Assembly: GCA_029265905.1 (NCBI GenBank)
Contig: JAJUGR010000003.1
Span: 111,556 to 175,555 of the forward strand
DNA length: 64,000 bases
Direction: 5' to 3'
From: Sporomusaceae bacterium
GTDB lineage: Bacteria > Bacillota > Negativicutes > Acidaminococcales > JAJUGR01
Within the stretch, counting starts at the first letter, position 1, and each line of letters opens with the position of its first letter. Positions 37,443-47,176 of the stretch are shown in pieces. The position numbers and the translations under genes were made by a program. Under the pieces are notes generated by a model that worked only from the letters and a program-made list of their open reading frames with translations, ran no database searches and had not been told where the DNA came from.

Positions 37443-38726
37443 TTATTTCACAAAAAGCGGCATTAAAAAGCTAATTTCAAGGATCATGAGCGCGCCGCCG
37501 ATGCGAGTTGAAATCGAGGAGAAGGGCAAGAGCTGCATCCTGTTCGACGCCGACAGGATGGCGATGTCGCCCGAGCCGCCCACGTCGCAGGAGCAAAGCG
37601 CGGCTGTAATGCCGGCCTCCAGCGGCCAAAGCTTGAACAGGCGGCCGAAAATCATCGCGCCGATAAACGCGCCCGCGATGCCCATGATAATGACGAAGAA
37701 GGCGCCAAAAGTGAAGTATTTGCCGAGCAGGGTGATATCAAACGAGGTGATGCCGATGCCCGCAATCAGAACCGGCAGCAGGTTTTTGAGCATGAAATTG
37801 AACCAGAAGTTGGCGTAATCGCAGAATTCATCACTGATCCAGCCGGCCGCTTTAAGGAACAGGGCGAGCAGAATTGTCCAGGCCAGCCCGTGAATTTGAG
37901 GAATCATCGCCCCGATCAAATAGCCGCCTGTCATCAGCGAAATGGAGATCATCAACCCCGCGCCGAGCTTGCCGTAGTCCTTGTCCGAGCCGGGACGGCT
38001 TTCTTCCGCCAAAATGTCATCGCTGGACTCATCCATCAGCAACCGGCCTTGACCATTAAGGTGTTTAGAATCGAGCCAGAGCTTGGAGAGCACGGCGGCG
38101 CTAAGGATAGAAATGACGTTGGCAATCGAGCAATAACCGAGGAACGGGCCAGCCATGCTTTGTGCGTCCCGCCCCAGGATGCCGCTGTACATGGCGGGCA
38201 GCGTGGCGATCGCCCCGGCCGAACCGCCCGACATCATCGGGGCACCGATCATGAAGATCGCTTCAAACACGCCGTAACCGGTGACGATTCCGGCAATCGC
38301 CAGGAAAACAATTGCCATGACCTGCGAACCAATAATGGTTGGCAAGTAGCGGTAAACCGAGCGGACAATCGAGTTCCGGCTGAGCGACAAAATCGAGCCG
38401 ACGAGAATCGCCGCGATGTACAGGTTCTGAAAGCCGCCTTGCATAAACGCCCCGACGCCCTTTTGAATATACTGCGGCACCAAGCCCATCGCCACCATGG
38501 CCCCGGCGCCGAACAGCGGCAAGACCGTCGCCCCGCCCATATAATCATTGATAACGGGAATTTTCCCGCCGATGTAGAAGAAGGCGCCGCCGACCACCAT
38601 CAGGTAGGCAATCGTGCCGACATAGTCTTTCGGCAGCTTGCCGATATAGGCCGTGACCAACACGACGCAGGAAAGCGCTAAGAACGCACCCAAGGAGAGC
38701 CCAAAAATTTTATCGCTCTTAAACAT
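37443..38726 (-). CDS. 2-hydroxycarboxylate transporter family (CitS/MaeN-like)
   Basis: 427 aa; GAPMMSGGSAGAIATLPAMYSGILG, TAALCSCDVGGSGDIAILSASNRM. Confidence 0.9.
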   Translation of the reverse strand: MFKSDKIFGLSLGAFLALSCVVLVTAYIGKLPKDYVGTIAYLMVVGGAFFYIGGKIPVINDYMGGATVLPLFGAGAMVAMGLVPQYIQKGVGAFMQGGFQNLYIAAILVGSILSLSRNSIVRSVYRYLPTIIGSQVMAIVFLAIAGIVTGYGVFEAIFMIGAPMMSGGSAGAIATLPAMYSGILGRDAQSMAGPFLGYCSIANVISILSAAVLSKLWLDSKHLNGQGRLLMDESSDDILAEESRPGSDKDYGKLGAGLMISISLMTGGYLIGAMIPQIHGLAWTILLALFLKAAGWISDEFCDYANFWFNFMLKNLLPVLIAGIGITSFDITLLGKYFTFGAFFVIIMGIAGAFIGAMIFGRLFKLWPLEAGITAALCSCDVGGSGDIAILSASNRMQLLPFSSISTRIGGALMILEISFLMPLFVK

Positions 38727-38772
38727 GAAAAATCCTCCTCTTATTCTATCTGTTCTTCCTCAATCATTTCTT

Positions 38773-40020
38773 CTACCTTGGGTCGGTAATCACGCCCGTC
38801 AGCGCCGAAGCGGCCGCCACGGCCGGCGAAGACAAGTAAATCAGCGATTTTTTCGTCCCCATCCGCCCGATGAAATTCCGGTTGTTCGTTCCCAAAACAA
38901 CTTCGCCGTCGCTCATCAGCCCATACGGCTGCCCGCAGCAAAGGCCGCAGCAGGGATGGGTCACCATGCCGCCAGCTTTGATAAAGGTTTGAATATAGCC
39001 CCGCTTCATCGACTCTTTAAACACGTGGTTCGTCGCTGGGATCACGACCAGCTTCAAATGCGGGGCAATTGTTTTGCCCTCTAGAATCTTGGCCGCAACC
39101 TCCATGTCCTCAAGGCTGCCGTTGGTGCAGGATCCGATATACACCTCGTTAATCTTCACGCCTTTGACTTCATCGATCGGGTGCACGTTATCCACTCCCT
39201 GCGGGCAGGACAGTTGCGGCACCAGCTCTTGTGCCTGGTAATGGAGGATCTTCTCGTAATTGGCATCGGCATCGATCTTAATCCAGCTGATTTCATTATA
39301 ATCCATATCATAATATTCAGCTGTTTTCTCGTCCGCTTCAAACAAACCGCATTTTGCGCCGGCCTCCAGGGCCATGTTGGCGATCGTAAACCGGGCCTGC
39401 ATGCTGAGATCGGCCACCGTGCTGCCGGTGAACTCCAGCGATTTATACTGGCCGCCGTCCGACTTGATGTCGCCTAAGATCTTTAGAATAATGTCCTTGG
39501 CGTACACGCCCTGCGGCAGCTCGCCGTCAATCACGATCTTGATCGCCTGCGGCACCTTCATCCACAATTCGTCCGTCGCGAGCGCCGCCGCCATTTCCGT
39601 GTGGCCGATGCCGGTGCAGAAGCAGCCCGCCCCGCCGTAAGTAGTGGTGTGGCTGTCCGTCGCCGTCACCACCGTGCCGGGTCTGGCGTAGCGCAATTCA
39701 TGCATCAGGGAATGGCTGATGCCTTCGCCTTTGTGGAAATTCGGAATGTTGTATTTGCGCACGATCTCAATGCCGTCGCGGTAATGCTCCGGATCGGTTG
39801 TCGCCTGGTTGGTCGGCATGAGGTGGTCAAGAAACATGACCGCCTTTTCCGGGTGCTTGATTTTCTTGACGCCCATTTCATTAAGCGCCCGCTTCAAAAA
39901 GGACGTATAAATGTCGTGCATCATGTAGGCATCAGGGTGGGTGATGACGATGTTGCCCGGCTCCAAATGCTTCTCCCCGGTATTTTTCATAAGGATTTTT
40001 TCTGCCAGCGTATAGCCCAT
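38773..40020 (-). CDS. 3-isopropylmalate dehydratase/homoaconitase-family large subunit (LeuC-like)
   Basis: MGYTLAEKILMKNTGE...YIGSCTNGSLEDMEVAAKIL, HPCCGLCCGQPYGLM; true substrate unknown. Confidence 0.88.
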   Translation of the reverse strand: MGYTLAEKILMKNTGEKHLEPGNIVITHPDAYMMHDIYTSFLKRALNEMGVKKIKHPEKAVMFLDHLMPTNQATTDPEHYRDGIEIVRKYNIPNFHKGEGISHSLMHELRYARPGTVVTATDSHTTTYGGAGCFCTGIGHTEMAAALATDELWMKVPQAIKIVIDGELPQGVYAKDIILKILGDIKSDGGQYKSLEFTGSTVADLSMQARFTIANMALEAGAKCGLFEADEKTAEYYDMDYNEISWIKIDADANYEKILHYQAQELVPQLSCPQGVDNVHPIDEVKGVKINEVYIGSCTNGSLEDMEVAAKILEGKTIAPHLKLVVIPATNHVFKESMKRGYIQTFIKAGGMVTHPCCGLCCGQPYGLMSDGEVVLGTNNRNFIGRMGTKKSLIYLSSPAVAAASALTGVITDPR

Positions 40021-40024
40021 GAGT

Positions 40025-40534
40025 TTACATGGCCTCCTTTTCCGCTTGTTGCATGCGCTTGATCGTATTGTTGACCAGGCCGCCGTCTTGAATAATGGCA
40101 AAGAGGTTTTGCGGCACTTTCGGGATCGGAAAAGACTTGCCGTTTACCGTGACCTGCTTATTCACCTCGACGGTCAGAATGTCCCCTTCTTCGCAATGGG
40201 CAGGGATCTCCTCGCTTTCAATCAGCAGCATGCCGTTATTGATCGCGTTGCGGAAAAAAATCCGGGCAAACGATTTTGCCACGATGCAGTACACGCCATG
40301 GACGGCAATGCTTTCCGGGGCCATTTCCCGCGACGAGCCGCAGCCGAAATTCTTCCCTGCGACAAGGATGTCCCCGGGCTTAACGGTGGAGGCAAACTCC
40401 GGCCGCAGCGTCTCCAGGCAGTGCGAGCCCATCTCCTTTTTATCGACAATCACGCCGTGCCGGCCGGCGATAATCGTGTCCGTATCGACGTCATCCGGCA
40501 ACTTCCACACTTTCCCGCTGAACTTTTGTTCCAT
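40025..40534 (-). CDS. 3-isopropylmalate dehydratase-family small subunit (LeuD-like)
   Basis: FSGKVWKLPDDVDTDTIIAGRHGV, AGKNFGCGSSREMAPESIAVHGV. Confidence 0.9.
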   Translation of the reverse strand: MEQKFSGKVWKLPDDVDTDTIIAGRHGVIVDKKEMGSHCLETLRPEFASTVKPGDILVAGKNFGCGSSREMAPESIAVHGVYCIVAKSFARIFFRNAINNGMLLIESEEIPAHCEEGDILTVEVNKQVTVNGKSFPIPKVPQNLFAIIQDGGLVNNTIKRMQQAEKEAM

Positions 40535-40548
40535 TTTTCTCTCTCCGT

Positions 40549-41697
40549 TCATTTATTCGGTATGCAGATATGACCCGCCAAAGCCGAGGCGGCAACCGTA
40601 GTTGCGTTTGAAACAAAGACTTTGGCGTCCTTCGTGCCGTTGCAGCCCGTATAGTTGTAGCAGGACGCGGAAAGCATCGTCTCGCCGTCGCCGACCACGC
40701 CCTTGGAGGTGGTCACGCAGCTCGCGCAACCCGGGTTGAGGATCTGCGCGCCGCAATCGATGAAGATATCGATCAGCCCCTCATCGATCGCCGCCAAATA
40801 CACCGCATTTGTGGCCGGCGCGATCGTCAGCCTGGTGTCCGTCGCCACGCGGTTGCTCCTGAGAATCGCAGCGCAAGCGCGCAGCTCTTCCAGGCTCCCG
40901 CCGGTGCAGCCGCCAACAAAGCAGGCTTCTACCGGTGTTTTAGCCAATGAAGCGATTTTTTCCACCGTGTGCAAGTCGCCCGGCAGCGCAACCACCGGTT
41001 CGACGGCGCCCAAAGCGTATTCCCGCTGTTCAGTTGCATTCACCGCTTCTGATCGTTCATTGACGAAAGCCGTCACGGCGCCGGTCCGGCCGGCCAGCAT
41101 GCAGAGGGTCATTTTGTCCGCCAGCGTCAACGCTTGAAGCGCCGGTCCGTAAAACTCAACCGCTTTACCGCCAAAGCCATCCTTGCCGACTTCTCCGAGC
41201 AGTTTCAGCATGAAGTCTTTGCATGTGGCGGGTGCCGTCAGCGCGCCCGTCAGCCGGATTGCCACGGTTTCCGGCACCTGAAATGCCAAGCTGCCGGTCT
41301 TGAGTACGCCGGCCATTTCCGCGTCGCTCAGATCAAGTCCCAGCGCGCCAACTGCGCCATAAACGGCATTATGCTCGCCGCAGGAAACCACCACGTCGCC
41401 CGGCTTTACCGCCTCGTTGACCATCACGTAATATCCGATCCCCTTTGATTGGATAAACTTCAAGTCGCCTTCCTGCGCGGTTTGAATCAGTTCTTTTTGG
41501 ATCTGCGCCGAAGCGAAGCTGCCCGCCGGAATATCGTGATCTAAAATAATAACGACTTTTTCCTTGTCCTTGATTTCAGGCACGCTGACCTGGTTGAAAA
41601 CAGCGTGGCCAGGACCATCCGTAATGACACAGAACATTGGCGCCAGCTGCGCTATTTCGCCGGCCTTTTTATTTAATAAACTTTCAATGAAAGCCAT
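40549..41697 (-). CDS. Divergent aconitase/LeuC-family large-subunit-like protein
   Basis: 382 aa; VILDHDIPAGSFASAQIQKEL, CGEHNAVYGAVGALGLDLSDAEMA, FVGGCTGGSLEELRACAAIL, NPGCASCVTTSKGVVGDGE. Confidence 0.8.
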   Translation of the reverse strand: MAFIESLLNKKAGEIAQLAPMFCVITDGPGHAVFNQVSVPEIKDKEKVVIILDHDIPAGSFASAQIQKELIQTAQEGDLKFIQSKGIGYYVMVNEAVKPGDVVVSCGEHNAVYGAVGALGLDLSDAEMAGVLKTGSLAFQVPETVAIRLTGALTAPATCKDFMLKLLGEVGKDGFGGKAVEFYGPALQALTLADKMTLCMLAGRTGAVTAFVNERSEAVNATEQREYALGAVEPVVALPGDLHTVEKIASLAKTPVEACFVGGCTGGSLEELRACAAILRSNRVATDTRLTIAPATNAVYLAAIDEGLIDIFIDCGAQILNPGCASCVTTSKGVVGDGETMLSASCYNYTGCNGTKDAKVFVSNATTVAASALAGHICIPNK

Positions 41698-41781
41698 GTT
41701 GTCGCTCCTTGTCTCAGGGATTTGTCTGATTTATGGGATAATTTCGTGCAAAACAGCGGGGGCAACGCCCCCTTCTGCAAC

Positions 41782-42894
41782 CTATCTGGCAAACCCGGAC
41801 CAGACCGGCTGGCCGGTATACGTTTTCGGCTGCTCCTGGCCGGACAAAACGCGCAGTGCGCCCGCCGCCAGCGCCTCCATTTCAAACTCGCCGGGCATGA
41901 CCGTAATCGGTGCGATCCAGTCGACCATGCCGGACAACTGGCTGACCAAATACTTGTCATGGGAAATGCCGCCGGTAAAGATAATTCCGTCCACTTTTCC
42001 CAAGAGCGCCGCGGCACAGGCCCCGACGCTCTTGGCGATCTGGTAGATCATGGCGTCGTAAATGAGTTTTGCATACTGGTCGCCCCGTCCGATCCTCGCG
42101 ACCACTTCCCGGGCGTCCGACGTCCCCAGGTGATCGACCAGGCCGCCGTTTTTGCTGATTAAGTCCAGCAGATCCTGCTGCGAATACTTGCCCGAAAAGC
42201 ACAGCTTGATCAGCGGCGCGGCCGGAACGGCCCCCGCCCTGGTGGGCGCCATCGGCCCGTCGCCTTGGGCGATATCGTTGGAGTCGACCATGCGGCCTTT
42301 TTTGTGGGCGGTCACAGAGATTCCGCCACCGATATGGCAGATGATCAAGTTCATCTCCTCATAACGCGAGCCGGCCGCCGCCGCATAGCGGATGCCGATT
42401 TCCTTTTGGTTAAGCGCATGAATCTTGCTTTCCCGGCAGATTTTCGCCAGGCCGCAGACGCGCGCCACTTCCTCAAACTCGTCAACGTCAGGCGGGTTGA
42501 CTACGAAAGCCTGGCCGCCGTACGTCTGGGCAAACTCATGGGCCAATTGGGCGCCAAACACCGCCGGATGCTTGACGGTAAAGCCAATTTTGGCATGGTG
42601 CAGCAGGATGTCGTTGACGGGATAGACGCCGCCCTCAAGCGATACCAGTCCGCCGCCCCGGCCAACAAAAGCATCGACGCCGGCGAGCGAAATGTTGTTT
42701 TTGGCCAGCTCATTTAAAATCGTTTCTTTGCGATAAGGCAACTGGTCCTGCAGTTCGGCGTACCCTTTCAAGACTTCTGCGTCGTGGTCGATATTGAAGC
42801 TGAACACTTTTTGATCGTTTTCGAACATGGCTACCTTGGTGGAGGTGGAACCGGGATTGATCGCTAGAATTTTGACCGTCTTATTCATATTCAT
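41782..42894 (-). CDS. buk: Butyrate kinase
   Basis: 370 aa; KILAINPGSTSTKVAMFENDQKVFSFNIDHDAEVL, MNLIICHIGGGISVTAHKKGRMVD. Confidence 0.92.
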   Translation of the reverse strand: MNMNKTVKILAINPGSTSTKVAMFENDQKVFSFNIDHDAEVLKGYAELQDQLPYRKETILNELAKNNISLAGVDAFVGRGGGLVSLEGGVYPVNDILLHHAKIGFTVKHPAVFGAQLAHEFAQTYGGQAFVVNPPDVDEFEEVARVCGLAKICRESKIHALNQKEIGIRYAAAAGSRYEEMNLIICHIGGGISVTAHKKGRMVDSNDIAQGDGPMAPTRAGAVPAAPLIKLCFSGKYSQQDLLDLISKNGGLVDHLGTSDAREVVARIGRGDQYAKLIYDAMIYQIAKSVGACAAALLGKVDGIIFTGGISHDKYLVSQLSGMVDWIAPITVMPGEFEMEALAAGALRVLSGQEQPKTYTGQPVWSGFAR

Positions 42895-42898
42895 CTCC

Positions 42899-43798
42899 TT
42901 AGCATGCCGCCGCGGCTAACACCACAGACATATATTTATCCTCCACCGTGGAGGAGCGGGAGGTCAGCACAACCGGCACCTTCGCCCCGACAATAAAGCC
43001 GGCGGCCTTGGCCCCCCCGGAGAAAGTCAGCGCTTTGATCAACAGGTTGCCGGCCACCAGGTTCGGTACCAGCATCAGATCCGTGTCGCCTGCCACTTCA
43101 CTGTTGAAGCGTTTGATCGCCACCGCTTCCTTGTCGATTGCCAAATCGTAGGATAGCGGCCCTTCCACAACACAGCCCGTGATTTCCCCGGCGAGGTTCA
43201 ACTGCTTCAGTTCATAGGCGTCAACGCTTTCCGACAGCTTCGGATTCACCTCTTCGGCCGCCGCCATGACCGCCACCTTCGGCTTATCGATGCCCATGTT
43301 CCGCATGGTCAGCACGGCGTTTTCAAGGATCTGCCGCTTTTGGGCCAAATCCGGCGTCGTGTTGAGCGCCACATCGGTAACGGCCAGCAGTTTGTGGTAA
43401 GTCGGCACTTCCAGAAAGGCCAGGTGCGACATGACCCGTCCGGTCCGCAAGTTGCTCTCCTTGCTGACAATGATCTTCATCAGCGTCGCGGTTTCCAGCA
43501 GTCCCTTCATGATAAAATCCGCTTCGCCATCATGAATCATCGCCACGGCTTTTTGCGCCGCCTCTTCATGGCTGCCGGCCTGGACGACAAACGCCGCATC
43601 GGCCGGGAAGCCCACTTCTTCCAGATAGGCGGAAATAACGGGTGCATTCCCGATCAGAATCGGCGTGGCGATGCCGTTTTGATAAGCCAGGAGCAGCGCT
43701 TCAAGCGTATGCTTGTCTTCAGCCGCCACAACCGCCACGCGTTTTGGCGCGTTCTCCTTCAGCCGCTGCACCAACTGGGCAAAATTCGCAATGCTCAT
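42899..43798 (-). CDS. ptb: Phosphate butyryltransferase
   Basis: MSIANFAQLVQRLKENAPKRVAVVAAEDKHTLEALLLA; EGPLSYDLAIDKEA. Confidence 0.9.
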   Translation of the reverse strand: MSIANFAQLVQRLKENAPKRVAVVAAEDKHTLEALLLAYQNGIATPILIGNAPVISAYLEEVGFPADAAFVVQAGSHEEAAQKAVAMIHDGEADFIMKGLLETATLMKIIVSKESNLRTGRVMSHLAFLEVPTYHKLLAVTDVALNTTPDLAQKRQILENAVLTMRNMGIDKPKVAVMAAAEEVNPKLSESVDAYELKQLNLAGEITGCVVEGPLSYDLAIDKEAVAIKRFNSEVAGDTDLMLVPNLVAGNLLIKALTFSGGAKAAGFIVGAKVPVVLTSRSSTVEDKYMSVVLAAAAC

Positions 43799-44370
43799 CC
43801 CTGCGCCCCCTTGCCGGCGGCGCATTGGCTTTCCGCCAACTCCTTGCCAGCCCGAATCGCGGCTTCGTTCAGCGGCAGGAATTTTGCCTTGGACGCCATC
43901 TTCACCCGCATCGTTTCAATCACCGGCTCGACCGCCAGCGCCTGGCTTGCGCCCAGATAGCTGCCCAGAATGACCATGTTGGCGCTTTTTTCCGAACCGA
44001 GCTGTTCCGCCAGTTCATTGGCTGGGATGTAGAGCGCCCGCACGTCGCTTCTTGCCACTTTTTTATGCACCAGCGAGCTGTTCACGATGATCGTGCCGCC
44101 CGGCTTCACCCAGGATTCAAACTTCGCTAGCGACGGCTCGTTCATGGCGATGACCGTATCTAGCCGCGTCACCACCGGCGAACCGATCGCCTCGTCCGCA
44201 ATAACGACCGTACAATTGGCCGTGCCGCCGCGCTGCTCCGCCCCGTAGGACGGGAAAAAGGTTGCGTTTTTCCCCGCGGCCGTCGCGGAATAACCGAGCA
44301 GCTGGCCGATCAGAATAACGCCCTGCCCGCCAAAGCCTGCAATAATCAAGCTGTTTTCCAACGCTGCCAC
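43795..44370 (-). CDS. 2-oxoacid:ferredoxin oxidoreductase gamma subunit
   Basis: 191 aa; SLIIAGFGGQGVILIGQLLGYSA, SYGAEQRGGTANCTVVIAD. Confidence 0.92.
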   Translation of the reverse strand: MAALENSLIIAGFGGQGVILIGQLLGYSATAAGKNATFFPSYGAEQRGGTANCTVVIADEAIGSPVVTRLDTVIAMNEPSLAKFESWVKPGGTIIVNSSLVHKKVARSDVRALYIPANELAEQLGSEKSANMVILGSYLGASQALAVEPVIETMRVKMASKAKFLPLNEAAIRAGKELAESQCAAGKGAQG

Positions 44371-44374
44371 CTCC

Positions 44375-45109
44375 TCAATTGTTTCTTAATTCCCCGAGCG
44401 GGAAGTACGGAATGCTTTTTTCTTGAATCCATTTCAGGCTATCTTCCGGCGATACGCCCCAGTTGGTCGGGCAGTTGCTCAGCAGCTCCACGAATGAATA
44501 CCCTTTGCCCTCGAGCTGGTTTTTGAACGCCTTTTCGATGCCGGCCTTTGCCTTGAGCACATTGGCAGGCGTATTCAGGGCGAACCGCGCCACATACACC
44601 GGCGCCTCCAGCGTGTTGATGATTTCCGCCATCCGCATCGGATAGCCGGCTTGCGCAGGGTCGCGCCCGTTTACGCAGGTCGTCGCTTTTTGCCCGACCA
44701 AGGTCGTTGGCGCCATTTGACCGCCGGTCATGCCATAGATGCCGTTGTTGACGAAAATCGTCGTGAGTTTTTCCCCGCGGTTGGCGCAATGCATGATTTC
44801 CGCCAGGCCGATCGCCGCCAAGTCGCCATCCCCCTGGTAGGTAAACACCAGGTTATCCGGGCGGCAGCGTTTGTAGCCCGTCGCCACGGCCGGCGCGCGT
44901 CCGTGGGCGGAGACAACCATGTCGAAGTTGTAGTATTCCATGCTTAACGTGGCGCAGCCGATCGGCAAAATGCCAACCGCTTTTTCCCGCATGTCGAACT
45001 TGTCAATCGCTTCCGCGACTAATTTACAAACCATGCCATGCAAGCAGCCGGGGCAGAATCCGCTGACCGTCGGCTGCAACGAAACGGGTCTCGCATACGT
45101 CTTTTGCAC
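44375..45109 (-). CDS. 2-oxoacid:ferredoxin oxidoreductase beta (TPP-binding) subunit
   Basis: 244 aa; FCPGCLHGMVCKLVAEAID, FTYQGDGDLAAIGLAEIMHCANRGEKLTTIFVNNGIYGMTGGQMAPTT. Confidence 0.93.
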   Translation of the reverse strand: MQKTYARPVSLQPTVSGFCPGCLHGMVCKLVAEAIDKFDMREKAVGILPIGCATLSMEYYNFDMVVSAHGRAPAVATGYKRCRPDNLVFTYQGDGDLAAIGLAEIMHCANRGEKLTTIFVNNGIYGMTGGQMAPTTLVGQKATTCVNGRDPAQAGYPMRMAEIINTLEAPVYVARFALNTPANVLKAKAGIEKAFKNQLEGKGYSFVELLSNCPTNWGVSPEDSLKWIQEKSIPYFPLGELRNN

Positions 45110-46179
45110 TATTGGGCCCCTCCCTTGCTGATCAAGTCTTTGACCGCGCCGACCACTTCATCCGGCGACACGACAAAACCGGCGCCGCGCGTATAGGCGC
45201 TGACCGGCGTCCGTCTGGCGACGGCGCATTTGACGTCCTCCACCATCAGGGCCGGGATGCACATCTCCACAGCCAAAATATGCTTCACCTGGCTGTAATC
45301 CAACTTGTCAAACGCGATGTACGGGAAAGGCGATACCGTGATCGGCCGGATAAGCCCGACCCGGAACCCTTCCTTGCGCAGTTCGCGAATGGCCGTTTTG
45401 GCCACGCGGGCGCTGGTGCCGTAGGCGGCGATGACAAGGTCGGCGTCTTCCGTCAGGTATTCCTCATAGCGCACGTCTTCTTGCTGCCAGCGTTCGTACA
45501 TAGCCGCGCAGTCGCGCTGGAACTGTTCGAGCTTCACCGTGTCATTATCAAGCGAGCGGTTGACACGCCGCTCCCGGCCCTGGCAGCCGTCAATCTGCCA
45601 GTCGCGCTTTTCGGGGAACGCGGTTTTCGGCTCCGGCAGCACAACCGCTTCCATCATGCCGCCGATGACGCCGTCCGCCAATAAAATCACCGGATTGCGG
45701 TCCCGGTCGGCATAATCGAACGCTTCATAAGTCAGGTCGACCGCTTCCTGCACCGTCGCCGGGGCCAGGGCGATCACCTTGAACCCGCCGTGTCCGGGCG
45801 CTTTCGTCGCCACATTGTACTGGTTCTGCCCCGGGTAAATCTGGCCCGTGCCCGCGCCGGTCCGGGCGACGTCAACGATGACCGCCGGCAGCTGCGCCCC
45901 GGCCAGCGTCGAGATGCCTTCCGTCTTCAGGCTGATGCCCGGGCTCGACGACGACGTCATCGCCCGCACGCCCGCCGCCGCCGCGCCAATCACCATGTTG
46001 ACCGAGGCAATTTCGCTCTCGCCCTGGATGAACACGCCGCCGACTTCCGGCAGCCGTTTCGTCAAATATTCAGGAATTTCGCTCTGCGGCGTAATCGGAT
46101 AGCCGGCAAAAAACCGGCACCCGGCCCGTACGGCCGCTTCCGCAATCGCTTCATTCCCCTTCATGAATTTTTTCTCCAC
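45109..46179 (-). CDS. 2-oxoacid:ferredoxin oxidoreductase alpha subunit
   Basis: 356 aa; MKGNEAIAEAAVRAGCRFFAGYPITPQSEIPEYL. Confidence 0.93.
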   Translation of the reverse strand: MEKKFMKGNEAIAEAAVRAGCRFFAGYPITPQSEIPEYLTKRLPEVGGVFIQGESEIASVNMVIGAAAAGVRAMTSSSSPGISLKTEGISTLAGAQLPAVIVDVARTGAGTGQIYPGQNQYNVATKAPGHGGFKVIALAPATVQEAVDLTYEAFDYADRDRNPVILLADGVIGGMMEAVVLPEPKTAFPEKRDWQIDGCQGRERRVNRSLDNDTVKLEQFQRDCAAMYERWQQEDVRYEEYLTEDADLVIAAYGTSARVAKTAIRELRKEGFRVGLIRPITVSPFPYIAFDKLDYSQVKHILAVEMCIPALMVEDVKCAVARRTPVSAYTRGAGFVVSPDEVVGAVKDLISKGGAQ

Positions 46180-46200
46180 GTTTTCCCCTCCTTGAGCCCC

Positions 46201-46403
46201 TTATTTATAGACCTCGATGGCCGCCTCCGGACACATGATGGCGCACAGCCTGCAACCGGTGCACTTCTCAGCGTCAAACTGTTCGACATACTTGTCCCTT
46301 TAGCATTGACAACCTCGCCAACCCGAATAATCTTCTGCGGGCAGGCCGCGATACAAAAACCGCAGCTTTTGCACAATTCCGGGTTCACATCAATTTTCGC
46401 CAT
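46201..46403 (-). pseudogene. 4Fe-4S delta subunit of 2-oxoacid oxidoreductase, frameshifted near 46294
   Basis: CKSCGFCIAACPQKIIRVGEVVNAKG is in one frame; KYVEQFDAEKCTGCRLCAIMCPEAAIEVYK* continues in the adjacent frame; one missing base explains both. Confidence 0.8.
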
Positions 46404-46426
46404 TTCGCTCCTCCTCTTTTTTACTG

Positions 46427-47176
46427 TTACTTCTCCCAGGGCGCCTTGATGCAGCGCGCAACGCCGAGCACGGCGACATGCGGCAGTTCGTCCTGCACCG
46501 CCGCCGCCAGCTCAGCCGGCGCGGCTAAAAATGCCGGCACATACCCGGTTTCTTGCAGCATGGCGGCCGTCTGCCTATAGCCGCCCACCACATCAGCCAG
46601 CGTCGTCTGTTCGCCAAAATTCGGATTGCAAATGACGCTCACGCTTCTCACCCGGGCGGCGCGGGCGATCGCCTCAAGCCCTTGCGCCATATCGCCTTCG
46701 CTGCTTGAAAACGGGCGGAAGCAATTGGCCACAAAATATGCCGCCACCGGGTCACCCCAGGCCTCGGCGAGCTGGCCGATCACCCGGGCGCCAACCACAT
46801 TCCCGCCTACGTCAAGAATGGCAATGTTCGCGGGGTCTTTGATTTTTTCCAGCACGGCGTTGGGAATGATCGGCGAATCAAGAAACTGATAGCCCGTCTC
46901 AAGCATTACGTTGTTTTTCCGCAACAAGTCGACCGCCTCCCGTGAGCGAAACAGCGGCTTGGTTTGATCCATGTCAAAAAACCGTACGGTTCTTCCCTGG
47001 CCCGCCAACCGCAGCCCCCAATGAATGGCGATTTCCGATTTGCCGCAGCCCGTTTCGCCTAAAAAGATAAACACCCGTTTATTATCCGCAAGCATTTTCT
47101 CCCCCACGGCAACCGCCCCCAGACAGCCTGCTTGCTCGCCAAGCGGCTTATTTTTCTTCAATTGGTTCAAACACAT
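46427..47176 (-). CDS. P-loop ATPase of unknown role
   Basis: 249 aa; Walker A GETGCGKSEIA, NIAILDVGGNVVGARVIGQ; in the 2-oxoacid oxidoreductase operon. Confidence 0.7.
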   Translation of the reverse strand: MCLNQLKKNKPLGEQAGCLGAVAVGEKMLADNKRVFIFLGETGCGKSEIAIHWGLRLAGQGRTVRFFDMDQTKPLFRSREAVDLLRKNNVMLETGYQFLDSPIIPNAVLEKIKDPANIAILDVGGNVVGARVIGQLAEAWGDPVAAYFVANCFRPFSSSEGDMAQGLEAIARAARVRSVSVICNPNFGEQTTLADVVGGYRQTAAMLQETGYVPAFLAAPAELAAAVQDELPHVAVLGVARCIKAPWEK

